NCBI GenBank assembly: GCA_016218725.1
Contig: JACRDB010000115.1
Coordinates: 1-32,991, forward strand
Length of the DNA: 32,991 bases
Direction: 5' to 3'
DNA from: Deltaproteobacteria bacterium
GTDB taxonomy: Bacteria; Myxococcota_A; Polyangia; Polyangiales; Ga0077539
Shown: piece after piece, positions 25,437-32,991 of the stretch
Layout: every line of letters begins with the position of its first letter
Position numbering within the stretch: position 1 is the first letter of the stretch
Translations under genes and position numbers: made by a program
The notes under the pieces: model-generated
The model's database searches: none
What the model was told of the DNA's origin: nothing
The model's input: the letters and a program-made list of their open reading frames with translations, nothing else

Positions 25437-27677
25437 CTACCGCGCGGCGTCGCAGCGCACGCGGACCACCACGACGCCGCGGTCCGTGGGCACCAGCGCC
25501 GCCGCGTCGCGCCCGTCGGTGTCCACCGGCAGGGGCCGGTGGTGCCGCTGCCCCGTCGCCTGGAGCGCGAGCGCCGCGCGGTCGCCGGAGGGCACCCCCT
25601 CCGCGCGTAGCCCCGCGAGGTGAAGGCTCCCCTCCCCCTGGCGCTGCCACAGCGCGAGGCCCCCGCGGTCCCCGAGGGCCATGCCCTCGTTGGCGAGAGG
25701 CGCCCCGGCGGCCTGGAGCGCGTGCTCCCTCGGGGCCCCGCTCTGGAGCTCCAGCGACGAGAGCACGAGGCCGCCGCGCCCCGTCGCCAGGAGCGCCGTC
25801 ACCCGGGTGCCGCGCCACGCGGCCGCGGCCACGCGGTCCTCGCAGGTCGCCTCGGGGCGGAGCGCCCGGGCGTGGGCCCAGGGCCCGTCGGCCCCGCGGA
25901 GCGCGACGGGCGCGTCGTTTGCGTCGGTGAGGGCCGCCCAGGTGCCAGGGATGCAGGGCTCGTCGGTGCTGCGCGACCAGGTCATGGCCCAGCGCGGCTC
26001 GGGGCCCTCCAGGGTGTCCGCCAGCGTGGTCCGGTGGAACTCCGCGGAGTACGGCACCGCCGTGCGAACCTCGGTCCGAGGGCCGTCCTCCAGAGTGTCA
26101 ATCGCAGAGTAGAGCACCACCGCCCTCGGCGGCCCGAAGGGCGACGGCCTCCCGTCGGAGCGGTCCGTCACCCACACCCGGCGCCGCGAGGCGCTCGCCA
26201 CCAGGGTCACCTCCTCCCCCACCGAGGCGCGCAGGAGGAGGTCGTCGTAGCGCTCCTCGTCGGGGTCGTTCATCCGACGCAGGAGGAGCCCCGGAGGCCC
26301 CCTCCCCGCCGCCACCACCACGCTCCCGAGGAGCGAGATCGCTGTGACACCCTGCCGACACGCCTCCCTCGGCGGCGCGAGGAGGGCCTCGCCGCGGGCG
26401 TCCAGGGTGACAAACTCCAGGGTGGTCTCCGCGGCGTCGGGCCGCTGGTCCGTGAGGGCCAGCACCGCGTGGGTCTCGTCCCCCGCGAAGCCCGCCATGC
26501 GCGCGCGCGCGCGAAGTCCCCCCGGCAGCGCCACCTCCCGCAGGGAGAGCCCGCAGCGCGCGTCGGGGACCACCTCGGCCACGCGAACGCCCGACGCCGA
26601 GCGCGTCGCCAGCCAGGTGCGGTCTCCACCCCGCACCACCTGGACGCCCTCGGGGTCGGGGCCCGGGTCCCAGGTGACAACGGCTCCGTGGCGACCCCTG
26701 GAGGCGTCCAGGGGGCTCAAATGGACCTTGTCATCCAGGGAGACCGCGACGGCGCCGCAGGTCGCTCCCAGGGGCGCCAGGGCGAGCGTGCCGGGCGGCA
26801 GCGGGAGGGCGCGGGCGGCGCCCACGGTCCACGCGGTGCCCTCCGGCGCGCGGGGCGCGAAGGCGTAGAGCACCTCGCGCACGGTCCTCCAGACGATGGC
26901 GACACCCGCCGTGGGGCCGTCCCCGAGGGCCGCCACCTGCGGGGCCTCGCCGTTCTCGCCGAAGGGGGTGACCGCGAGGGGTGCGGTGGACCAGGGGCTC
27001 GTGGGCGTGGTGGCCAGCTCGAGCCCCGCCCCGAGGGTCGCGTCCCCGAAGAACGCGCGGCGCTCGCGGCGCTGGACCACCACGGCCTGGTCTCCCACGA
27101 GGGCCATGGCCGCGTGGCTCCAGCGGTCGGGCCGCAGGGGCGTGCGCAGCGGGGCCTCGCCCACGTCCTGCGTATGGACCCTCACGACCCCGTAGGGCTG
27201 CGGGAAGCGCAGGAGCGCCGAGAGGGCGCCTCCGCGCTCCGCGGCGAGGTGTACGGCGGGGATGTGCGCGGCTCTGCCCCGAGGGAGCTCCCCCCGCGGG
27301 AAGGGGAACTCCCGCACGGCGCGCCCGTCGGTCTTCCATGCGGTGAGGTGCCCCGGGCGACCGACGGCGAAGGCCGCTCCCCCCGGGAGCTCCACCAGCG
27401 ACGAGACGGCGTCCCAGCGGGGCGCCTCGGTGGTGAAGAGCACGGCGCCGCGAGGGCCCTCGCGCCGCAGGCGCACGGCGACGCCCCGGGCGGTCTGGCG
27501 CCCGAGGAGGGTCCAGAGGGCGTCGCCCTGGAGGCGCACCCCGAGGGGCTCCTCCCCCGCGGTGTCGGGGAGGAGCGAGCGCTCGACGGCGCAAGCGCCG
27601 AGCCTCACGGGGGCCGTGCGGGCGCAACCGAGGTGGGCGCAGGCCAGGGCCAGGGCGGCGTACGCGCGCGCGCTCAC
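25437..27677 (-). CDS. large exported protein, probable beta-propeller
   Basis: I do not recognise a family. The start is GTG 27677, whose GTGA overlaps the TGA of the upstream gene; further upstream extension would run through that gene. The 746-aa product has a short signal (about 1-20) with two Cys (ALAC, HLGC), either of which could be lipidated. The rest is a succession of beta-strand segments rich in Gly/Arg/Val with repeated short W/H-containing turns, no membrane helix, and few Lys, consistent with a many-bladed beta-propeller. No enzyme motif is evident. Translational coupling to the sialidase-fold-like lipoprotein suggests the two act together at the cell surface. Confidence 0.72.
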   Translation of the reverse strand: MSARAYAALALACAHLGCARTAPVRLGACAVERSLLPDTAGEEPLGVRLQGDALWTLLGRQTARGVAVRLRREGPRGAVLFTTEAPRWDAVSSLVELPGGAAFAVGRPGHLTAWKTDGRAVREFPFPRGELPRGRAAHIPAVHLAAERGGALSALLRFPQPYGVVRVHTQDVGEAPLRTPLRPDRWSHAAMALVGDQAVVVQRRERRAFFGDATLGAGLELATTPTSPWSTAPLAVTPFGENGEAPQVAALGDGPTAGVAIVWRTVREVLYAFAPRAPEGTAWTVGAARALPLPPGTLALAPLGATCGAVAVSLDDKVHLSPLDASRGRHGAVVTWDPGPDPEGVQVVRGGDRTWLATRSASGVRVAEVVPDARCGLSLREVALPGGLRARARMAGFAGDETHAVLALTDQRPDAAETTLEFVTLDARGEALLAPPREACRQGVTAISLLGSVVVAAGRGPPGLLLRRMNDPDEERYDDLLLRASVGEEVTLVASASRRRVWVTDRSDGRPSPFGPPRAVVLYSAIDTLEDGPRTEVRTAVPYSAEFHRTTLADTLEGPEPRWAMTWSRSTDEPCIPGTWAALTDANDAPVALRGADGPWAHARALRPEATCEDRVAAAAWRGTRVTALLATGRGGLVLSSLELQSGAPREHALQAAGAPLANEGMALGDRGGLALWQRQGEGSLHLAGLRAEGVPSGDRAALALQATGQRHHRPLPVDTDGRDAAALVPTDRGVVVVRVRCDAAR

Positions 27678-28957
27678 CTCGGGGAGAACCGCAAAACGTG
27701 ACGGTAGATGAACGTAGGGCCCTGCTGCCCGACGTTCCAGGCCACGTCCGGGCCGTCGATCGCCGAGCTGTAGTTGTACACCACGAACTCCCCGGGCCTC
27801 TCCGTGGAGAGCACCGAGGGGAAGCAGGTGTCCCCGCGGGACGGCAGGTCCAGGATGAAGACCATGGTGTCCCTGGTGGCGTCGTAGCGCCAGAGGGCGC
27901 AGCGCTTGGGGGCGTTGGTGTAGGCGAGCTGGTTGTCGAGGGTCTGGCGCAGGCGGTCGTGGTCGCGGCGCAGGAGGTCGTAGTGCCCGGTCTCGGTGAC
28001 GTTCCTGCGGGCCAGGAGGTAGACCTCGCCGTCGTGGTGGAACATCCACGGGGAGTCGAATTTCCTGGGGTCATTGCGGCAGCGCCACTGCGCGGGCGCG
28101 GCGGCCGTGGCGGTGCAGACCAGGGAGCCCCAGCCGGAGTCGTCCCCGGCCTCGTTGCGGAGCACGGTGACCAGCGAGCCGTCCTCGCGGAAGGCGAAGT
28201 CCGTCTCGCTGGCGCCGCCGCGGTAGACCACCCTGCGGGCGGGCTCCACGGGGTCCCAGCGGCGGCCGTCGCGGGTGGTGAGGAACTCCACCTCCAGGGG
28301 CATCCCGTCGAAGAGGTAGATGTGCTCGCCGCCGCGGTAGACCGTGAGGTACCCGACGGGGCCCACGGCGCGGCTCCTCCAGAGGATGAGCCCGGGGTCC
28401 CCGACGGGCTCCAGCGCGCTCCAGCGCCCGTCGGGGCCGCGCTCGGTGACGCTCACGCCCTGGGGCTCGAAGCGCAGCGGGTCCCTGCCGAGCCGGGAGA
28501 CGTACAGGTACAGCGCGGAGCCCAGGGCGAGGAAGCGCGGCTCGCGCAGGTCCGTGGCGGCCTCCAGGCGCTGCTCGAAGCGCCAGGAGCGCTCGTCCGT
28601 GGAGCTCACCACGTAGAGCACCGTGCGGCTCGACGCGAAGTGGTCCGGGGCCGTGCGCCACGCGAGGTACACCCGGCCCTCGTGGCGCACGACGTCCAGG
28701 TTGTTGTTGGACACCAGGGCCGTGGTCTCCGCGGGGAGCCCGTCACCGGGGATGACCCTCCTCGTCTCAAGGAGCGTCACCGCGTGGCGACCGGGCTCGC
28801 TCGGCGGCGGCGGAGGCGTGGCGGGGACCGTCGGGAGGGCGTCCTGCGGGGCGGTGTCGGCTACGCCCGAGTCCGCGCTCCCCGCGTCCATGGCGGCGCC
28901 TGAGGAGCAGCCCGCGCAGAGGAGAAAGGCGATCCGGGGGGGTGCGGTCGAAGCCAT
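27674..28957 (-). CDS. lipoprotein with sialidase/glycosidase-like beta-propeller fold
   Basis: A 427-aa lipoprotein: hydrophobic residues 9-16 end in LCAGC (Cys17), followed by a low-complexity Asp/Ala/Pro-rich tether (about 18-55), then a globular domain. Blocks such as SNNNLDVVRHEGRVYLAWR, REPRFLALGSALYLY, SSTDERSWRFE and TTRDGRRWDPV look like Asp-box (SxDxxxxW) blades of sialidase-type or GH43-like propellers. The typical catalytic Arg triad of sialidases cannot be confirmed by eye, so carbohydrate binding is safer than hydrolysis. ATG 28957 lacks a clear ribosome site. Its stop overlaps the start of the large propeller gene. Origin of the tether style (DAGSADSGVADTAPQDA) is typical of myxobacterial lipoproteins. 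Confidence 0.75.
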   Translation of the reverse strand: MASTAPPRIAFLLCAGCSSGAAMDAGSADSGVADTAPQDALPTVPATPPPPPSEPGRHAVTLLETRRVIPGDGLPAETTALVSNNNLDVVRHEGRVYLAWRTAPDHFASSRTVLYVVSSTDERSWRFEQRLEAATDLREPRFLALGSALYLYVSRLGRDPLRFEPQGVSVTERGPDGRWSALEPVGDPGLILWRSRAVGPVGYLTVYRGGEHIYLFDGMPLEVEFLTTRDGRRWDPVEPARRVVYRGGASETDFAFREDGSLVTVLRNEAGDDSGWGSLVCTATAAAPAQWRCRNDPRKFDSPWMFHHDGEVYLLARRNVTETGHYDLLRRDHDRLRQTLDNQLAYTNAPKRCALWRYDATRDTMVFILDLPSRGDTCFPSVLSTERPGEFVVYNYSSAIDGPDVAWNVGQQGPTFIYRHVLRFSPR

Positions 28958-28994
28958 CGGCGCCCGCGACGCTACCGCGGGGGAGCCCTCCCCG

Positions 28995-30257
28995 TCACGG
29001 CCCCGGGAAGAGCGCCCTCACCGGCTCCCGCGTGTCCCTGCGGGTGCCGTCCCCGAGGGCGCCCTCGGCGTTGCCTCCCCAGCAGTAGACACCCCCGTCG
29101 GGCTGGAGCGCACACGACGACACCGCTGTCAGCGCGAGCTGCTGCGGCGCGAAGGCGCGCACGTTGGAGAGCACCGCGCCGGGGATGGTGAAATCAGGGT
29201 TCTCCCGGCGGCCGAGCTGACCGTGGTCATTGCGCCCCCAGCAGAAGAGCCCGCGGCCCGCGGTCAGGAGCGCGCAGCCGTGGGCCTCGCCCACCGCCGC
29301 CAGGAGCACCGTCCCCGGCACGGACACGCGCCGCCAGCCGTACTCCACGCCGCCCGGGGAGCCGAGCTGCCCGAGGGTGTTCACCCCGTTGCAGTAGAGC
29401 TCCTGACCGCGCGAGAGCATGCATGCGAAGTCCCCGCCCGCGTAGACCCTCCAGGGCATCGCCCGGGGGAGCGTCCCGAAGGGGTTGATCGGCACGCACC
29501 AGGTCGCCGACGCGCTGCCGATGGTGCCGCAGCAGCGCACCTCGTCGAGGGCCGCGAGGGAGGCGCACTGGAGCCGGTTGCCGCCGTGGAGGGCCGTGGC
29601 CAGGAGGCCCTCGACCAGGGCCCCCTCGCGGTGCACCGGACCCCGGAGGCTGTTGCATAGCTGGCAGTCCCGGTTGAGCCCGACGGAGCGCGCGCGGCCC
29701 TCCGTGGTGAGGGCCCAGCTCTGGCCTGCGCCCAGCGAGAGCTCCATCGCGGGCCCGAGCTCCGTGGCCCTCACCGGGGGAGTGCTCGCCGCCGCCCCGC
29801 GGTCGCCGCACTGGCCGTGGGTGTCGTCACCCCAGCACCAGACGCTCGCGTCCCGCGCGATGGCGCAGGCGTGGGAGCCCCCCACGGCGACCCTCCGGGC
29901 CAGAGGGATGGCCTCCACGCGCCGGGGGCGGTCGAAGACGGCCACGCTGGGGGACGCGCCGCACTGGCCGTGGTCGTTCAGGCCCCAGCACCACACGGCC
30001 CCGAGGGCGTCCAGCGCGCACACGGTACGGCCCGCCGCGGAGAGCTCGGTCACCACCACCGTCGCCGCCGGGGGAGCGGTCTCCATGGGGGGCGTTTCAC
30101 CCACCCCGTCCGGCAGCGCGTCCCGAGGCGGCGGGGCGGTGTCCAACGCGTCCACGGCGGCGTCGGGTCGGGGGTCCTCGCCCACAAGAGCGCTCCGGGC
30201 CCCGCAGCCCGCGGCGAGTGCCCAAAGTGAAACCAGCGCGGCGGTACCCCGGTGCAC
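28995..30257 (-). CDS. RCC1-repeat lipoprotein
   Basis: A 420-aa surface or periplasmic lipoprotein. The signal ends in ALAAGC (Cys18), followed by an Asp/Ala/Pro-rich tether (about 25-65) and a seven-bladed-type propeller made of RCC1-like repeats. Clear repeat signatures are VWCWGLNDHGQCG, VWCWGDDTHGQCG, LYCNGVNTLGQLG, LFCWGRNDHGQLG and VYCWGGNAEGALG; two central blades are degenerate (SVGLNRDCQLC, VRCCG). Cys residues in the blades probably form disulfides. RCC1 lipoproteins are frequent in Myxococcota and of unknown role. Start GTG 30257 has GGAGG two bases upstream. A GTTAC/GTAAC dyad lies 28 bases before the start. Confidence 0.9.
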   Translation of the reverse strand: MHRGTAALVSLWALAAGCGARSALVGEDPRPDAAVDALDTAPPPRDALPDGVGETPPMETAPPAATVVVTELSAAGRTVCALDALGAVWCWGLNDHGQCGASPSVAVFDRPRRVEAIPLARRVAVGGSHACAIARDASVWCWGDDTHGQCGDRGAAASTPPVRATELGPAMELSLGAGQSWALTTEGRARSVGLNRDCQLCNSLRGPVHREGALVEGLLATALHGGNRLQCASLAALDEVRCCGTIGSASATWCVPINPFGTLPRAMPWRVYAGGDFACMLSRGQELYCNGVNTLGQLGSPGGVEYGWRRVSVPGTVLLAAVGEAHGCALLTAGRGLFCWGRNDHGQLGRRENPDFTIPGAVLSNVRAFAPQQLALTAVSSCALQPDGGVYCWGGNAEGALGDGTRRDTREPVRALFPGP

Positions 30258-30284
30258 GGCCTCCGACGGTACCCGATCGGGGGT

Positions 30285-30326
30285 GTTACTGCGCGGTAAC
30301 GACCTCCGGAGGGTCGACTTTTTCAG
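30285..30326 (+). repeat. copy 2 of the 42-bp dispersed dyad element
   Basis: GTTACTGCGCGGTAAC (30285-30300) is the same dyad as at 21258 with two compensating changes that keep it matched, followed by the shared GGAGGGTCG and, here, TTTTT (30319-30323). It fills the 65-base gap between the srkA-GNAT stop and the RCC1 start, and its last bases overlap the srkA-GNAT stop codon. In this place it could act as an operator of the RCC1 gene. Confidence 0.6.
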
Positions 30327-31753
30327 GCGTTTCCCGACTCCGGCCCCTGCTCCCGGAGGTCCAGCGCCCAGAGGCCCCCAGAGGGGCCCTCGAAGCCCAG
30401 GGACCGGAGGAACCCCTCGGCGCCCTGGGGCTCCGCGTGGAGCATGGTGGCCCCCTGGGCTCGTCCCCTCGCGGAGGCCTCCCCCACGAGCGCCCGGCCG
30501 ACGCCCCTCCTCCGCGAGCCCGGGAGCACCGCGACCCGCGTGAGCACGAGCCTCGGGCCGTCGCGGTGGAGCCTCGCGTAGCCGCAGGCCCGCCCCGAGG
30601 CGTCCACCGCCAGGAGGTGCAAGGCGTCACGGTCGCGGCCGTCCTGGTCGCGCTCGGGGTCCACGCCGAGCTCCTCCAGGAGCACCTCCTCGCGCACCAT
30701 GGAGGCCCGGGCCAGCGCGTCGGCCTCCGTGGCGAGGGTCACCCGGAGCCCCGCGCGAGGGCTGTCCATGGTGACCACGCGGGCCCTCGGGGCTCCGTCG
30801 GTGACCCGGGAGAGCTGCTCCTCCAGGTCGTCCACCAGCGTGGCCCACCAGCGCTCGGAGCCATACTCCGGCCAGGTGCGCGGGAACGACGGATCGTCCC
30901 AGCGACGGGTGATCCACGCCGCGTGGCGCAGGTACCGCAGGGCCCGCAGGGGCTCCACCAGCGCCAGCGTCGCGCGGGGGAAGGGCCGGAAGACCTCGTA
31001 GCCCTCCAGGAGCACGTCCCGTTGTCTGGCTGCGTCGGCGTCCTGGCCGGGGACCAGCAGCCACACGTCCTGCACCGCGGGGCCCCGGACCATGTCGTCA
31101 AAGTCCAGGAAGAAGGGCCCCGCCGCGCCCCAAAGGAGGTTGCCCCGGTGGCAGTCCCCGTGAATACGGTGCAGCGCGAGGCCCTCCCAGCGCGGGCGCA
31201 GCGCCGCCAGGAGCGCCTCGCTCGCGCTCACCAGCAGCGCCCGGAGCCTCGGGGGGAGCGTCGGGGCCTCCCGCAGCACGGCGAGGTTCTGGGCTCCGTA
31301 GGTCTCCGGGTCCAGCGCGCGGCGGTGCGGGGCCTCGCGGGCGGCGCCCACGTTGTGCACCCTGCCCAGGAGGCCCCCGAGGCGCCGCAGTTGTTCCTCC
31401 GAGAGCTCCTCCGGGGCGCGGCCTCCCACCCTCGGGAACAGCGCGTAGAGGATCCCCGTGAGGGGCTCCTGGCGCACCGTGGACCCGTCGGGGAAGGGCA
31501 GCGGCGAGGCCACCGGGACCTCCACGGAGGCGAGGTCCGCCAGGAACTCGTGCTCGTCCACGATGGCCTCGCGGCTCCAGCGGCCGGGGCGGTAGAACTT
31601 GGCCACCACCCGCGCGCGGTCCTCGAGCTCCAGCTCGTAGACCCTGTTCTCCATGGAGTTGAGCTGCATGCAGAGGCCCGTACACCGCGCCCCTCCGGCC
31701 TCCACGGCCTCCAGCACGCGCTCCGGGGTCAGGGAGAAGAACTGCGCCGTCAC
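30323..31753 (-). CDS. srkA: SrkA (YihE/RdoA)-like stress-response kinase fused to GNAT acetyltransferase
   Basis: A 476-aa fusion. Residues 1-320 match SrkA, a Ser/Thr kinase of the aminoglycoside-phosphotransferase fold: LNSMENRVYELE, VAKFYRPGRWSREAI, DEHEFLADL, EVPVASP, the catalytic loop HGDCHRGN (about 197-204), metal-site DFDD (about 218) and GPAVQDVWLLVPG. E. coli SrkA protects against envelope stress and oxidative death. Residues of about 325-470 form a GNAT acetyltransferase with acetyl-CoA motif RRRGVGRALV (near 414) and the LRSLGFE C-terminal motif. Both halves look intact. GTG 31753 is chosen because it gives the SrkA N-terminal length. It is divergent from the lipoprotein at 31802 (48 bases apart). 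Confidence 0.9.
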   Translation of the reverse strand: MTAQFFSLTPERVLEAVEAGGARCTGLCMQLNSMENRVYELELEDRARVVAKFYRPGRWSREAIVDEHEFLADLASVEVPVASPLPFPDGSTVRQEPLTGILYALFPRVGGRAPEELSEEQLRRLGGLLGRVHNVGAAREAPHRRALDPETYGAQNLAVLREAPTLPPRLRALLVSASEALLAALRPRWEGLALHRIHGDCHRGNLLWGAAGPFFLDFDDMVRGPAVQDVWLLVPGQDADAARQRDVLLEGYEVFRPFPRATLALVEPLRALRYLRHAAWITRRWDDPSFPRTWPEYGSERWWATLVDDLEEQLSRVTDGAPRARVVTMDSPRAGLRVTLATEADALARASMVREEVLLEELGVDPERDQDGRDRDALHLLAVDASGRACGYARLHRDGPRLVLTRVAVLPGSRRRGVGRALVGEASARGRAQGATMLHAEPQGAEGFLRSLGFEGPSGGLWALDLREQGPESGNA

Positions 31754-31801
31754 CGCCCGGACTGTACCCCCCGGTGGGCATTTCTGGCATGGTTCTACGC
31801 C

Positions 31802-32794
31802 ATGAACGTGCGACGCCTCGCGGTCCCCTTCGTACTTTCCCTGGCCCTGGGCGGGTGCAAGCGCGCGCAGCCGCAGCCCCCGCCACCGCCCCGGGTGCCC
31901 CCCGCCGCCAACCCCCCCGCGGTGCCCACACCGCCCGGTACGCCGCCCGGTACACCGCCCGGGACACCCCCCACCCAGGCGCCGCAAACACCGCCGGAGC
32001 CGCCTCCTGCGCCGCTGGCGGTGCCCTCGGCGGCCGTGCCCACGGTGGCGGCCACGGCGGCCCAGGGGCTCACGCTCACCCTCGGGGCCACGGCGGGCAC
32101 AACCTACCGGGACGCTTCGGGCAACTGGGTGCTCCGGGCCTTCGTCGCCGTGAAGAACGTGGGCACGGAGCCCGTGGACGTGAGCCTGGAGCACTTCCAC
32201 GCGGGCGAGCTCAACGGCACCGGCGACGACCAGCGGAGCTTCCCTCCGCACACCTCCCTCATCCCGAACATGACCATCCAGGGGGACGTGGCCTTCTGGG
32301 TGGACGCCACACAGCCGCAGCCCCGCGCGCTGGCGCTCACCTACGCCCCGGACGCCGAGCACCCGGCCTGGAGCGCCTCGGTCCCGCTGGTGTACTCCCC
32401 CGCCCCGCCGGTGCACGGCTACGCACCCAGCGCGGTGGTGCATGCCCTCGGGGTGACCATCAACCCGCCGGTGCACTCCTGGGTGACCGACAACCGCAAG
32501 CTGCGCCTCCGCCTGCGGATCCAGAACCCCACCTCGGTGCCGCTCCTGGTGCCGCGCAGCTACCTCCAGGTGGCCCTCGGGGACGCTCGCTCCCAGGGCC
32601 TGGACGACAGCCAGTGCTCGCTCCCGGACCCCTTCCCCGTCCCCGCCGGGGGCGCCGTCGAGGGCGGCCTCGCGGTGTACTTCGACGGCTCCCCGGCGCT
32701 CACGCCGCAGGCGCAGGTGACCTTCGGTCCGCCCAACAACCCGCAGTTCACTCAGGCCGTGCACCCCGAGCAGATCTCCCCGCCGGTGCAGTAA
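31802..32794 (+). CDS. proline-rich lipoprotein with DUF4352-like beta domain
   Basis: A 330-aa lipoprotein: signal residues 4-18 end in LALGGC (Cys19). A Pro/Thr/Ala-rich stalk (about 25-75, with PGTP repeats) carries a C-terminal part of about 240 residues made of two beta-sandwich-like halves. The first (TLGATAGTTYRD, VLRAFVAVKNVGTEPVDV) resembles the DUF4352/telokin-like fold that binds partners outside the cell; this is inference from pattern. ATG 31802 is the only start that gives the signal peptide. It is transcribed away from the srkA-GNAT gene through a 48-base shared region. Confidence 0.8.
   Translation: MNVRRLAVPFVLSLALGGCKRAQPQPPPPPRVPPAANPPAVPTPPGTPPGTPPGTPPTQAPQTPPEPPPAPLAVPSAAVPTVAATAAQGLTLTLGATAGTTYRDASGNWVLRAFVAVKNVGTEPVDVSLEHFHAGELNGTGDDQRSFPPHTSLIPNMTIQGDVAFWVDATQPQPRALALTYAPDAEHPAWSASVPLVYSPAPPVHGYAPSAVVHALGVTINPPVHSWVTDNRKLRLRLRIQNPTSVPLLVPRSYLQVALGDARSQGLDDSQCSLPDPFPVPAGGAVEGGLAVYFDGSPALTPQAQVTFGPPNNPQFTQAVHPEQISPPVQ
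31931..31966 (+). repeat. 12-bp in-frame tandem repeat in lipoprotein stalk
   Basis: Three consecutive 12-base units (31931-31942, 31943-31954, 31955-31966) differ by one or two bases and encode PPGT three times. The stalk length may vary by slippage between strains without a frameshift. Confidence 0.75.
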
Positions 32795-32861
32795 TAAGGG
32801 ACTGTGCCCCAATAGACCGTTCATGGCGACTTCACCTCCCGGCCCCCTTAGGCGTCAAGCG

Positions 32862-32875
32862 CCATCACGTGATGG
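32862..32875. promoter_or_regulatory. 14-bp perfect palindrome
   Basis: CCATCACGTGATGG is fully self-complementary with no loop, in the noncoding stretch after the lipoprotein stop. Its core CACGTG is a typical dimer-binding shape. No gene to its right is visible in the window, so a target cannot be named. Confidence 0.35.
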
Positions 32876-32918
32876 TCTTGTCGGGACCGATCCCCCAAAG
32901 GCGCCGAGGAGCTCGGAC

Positions 32919-32989
32919 TTCGCCAGGGGTTGGGCGGTGGAGGCCGGGGTTCGCCAGGGGTTGGGCGGTGGAGGCCGGGGTTCGCCAGG
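32919..32989. repeat. 31-bp tandem repeat reaching window edge
   Basis: Two identical 31-base units (32919-32949 and 32950-32980) begin TTCGCCAGG and are GC-rich; a third begins at 32981 and matches for nine bases before a mismatch at 32990, one base before the window ends. There are no spacers, so it is not CRISPR. No ORF with a start covers it. The full size of the array cannot be seen. Confidence 0.8.
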
Positions 32990-32991
32990 CG

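Noticed and set aside
30301..30323. Intrinsic terminator on the plus strand at 30301-30323
   Set aside because: The stem is imperfect and no plus-strand gene ends there; it is treated as part of the dispersed element instead.
32919..32989. CRISPR-like repeat at the right edge
   Set aside because: Units are directly abutted with no spacers and no cas gene is present.

Overview
The window comes from a very GC-rich Gram-negative bacterium, most likely a myxobacterium or relative (Myxococcota). The signs are Hanks-type Ser/Thr kinases, several lipoproteins with Pro- or Asp/Ala-rich linkers after the lipid-anchored Cys, an RCC1-repeat lipoprotein, an outer-membrane porin, and heavy use of GTG starts in GTGA stop/start overlaps. 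The phylum call is inference from gene content and style; no rRNA or other marker gene is present.

Layout. Left edge (1-386): a REP-like inverted repeat and a small, clearly lower-GC ORF of unknown function. 645-2866: a membrane Ser/Thr kinase translationally coupled to a ureidoglycolate lyase (AllA). 3041-3820: an unrecognised lipoprotein. 3984-12672: a compact eight-gene MoxR/Bat operon (MoxR ATPase, DUF58 protein, Ig/TM/helical protein, BatA- and BatB-like VWA proteins, BatC-like TPR protein, BatD-like protein, BatE-like TPR/SH3 protein); every junction after the DUF58 gene is a 4-base ATGA/GTGA overlap. 12837-21246: a three-gene cassette (helical-repeat protein A, protein B, soluble kinase K) present twice in tandem with the same gene order and the same overlaps (4 nt A/B, 14 nt B/K). 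21247-22960: a spacer with a 16-bp dyad and a good Pho box, then an OprO/OprP-like phosphate-selective porin. 22973-31753, minus strand: in transcription order a SrkA kinase-GNAT fusion, an RCC1 lipoprotein, a sialidase-fold-like lipoprotein coupled to a large probable beta-propeller exported protein, and a soluble lytic transglycosylase. 31802-32794: a divergent Pro-rich lipoprotein. Right edge: a 14-bp palindrome and the start of a 31-bp tandem repeat.

How it may work together. The Bat operon is a cell-envelope chaperone/stress type system: an AAA+ ATPase with membrane VWA proteins. Next to it lie two copies of an undescribed-looking signalling cassette. Each kinase carries a C-terminal region that looks like a degenerate class III nucleotide-cyclase domain, and A and B look like scaffold or sensor proteins built from helical repeats and a shared N-terminal module. 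This A-B-K cassette is the best candidate in the window for a new system. The minus-strand block is an envelope/surface set, and the porin is probably part of a PhoB-type phosphate-starvation response. No IS element, CRISPR array, tRNA or rRNA was seen, and no gene-free stretch exceeds 300 bases.
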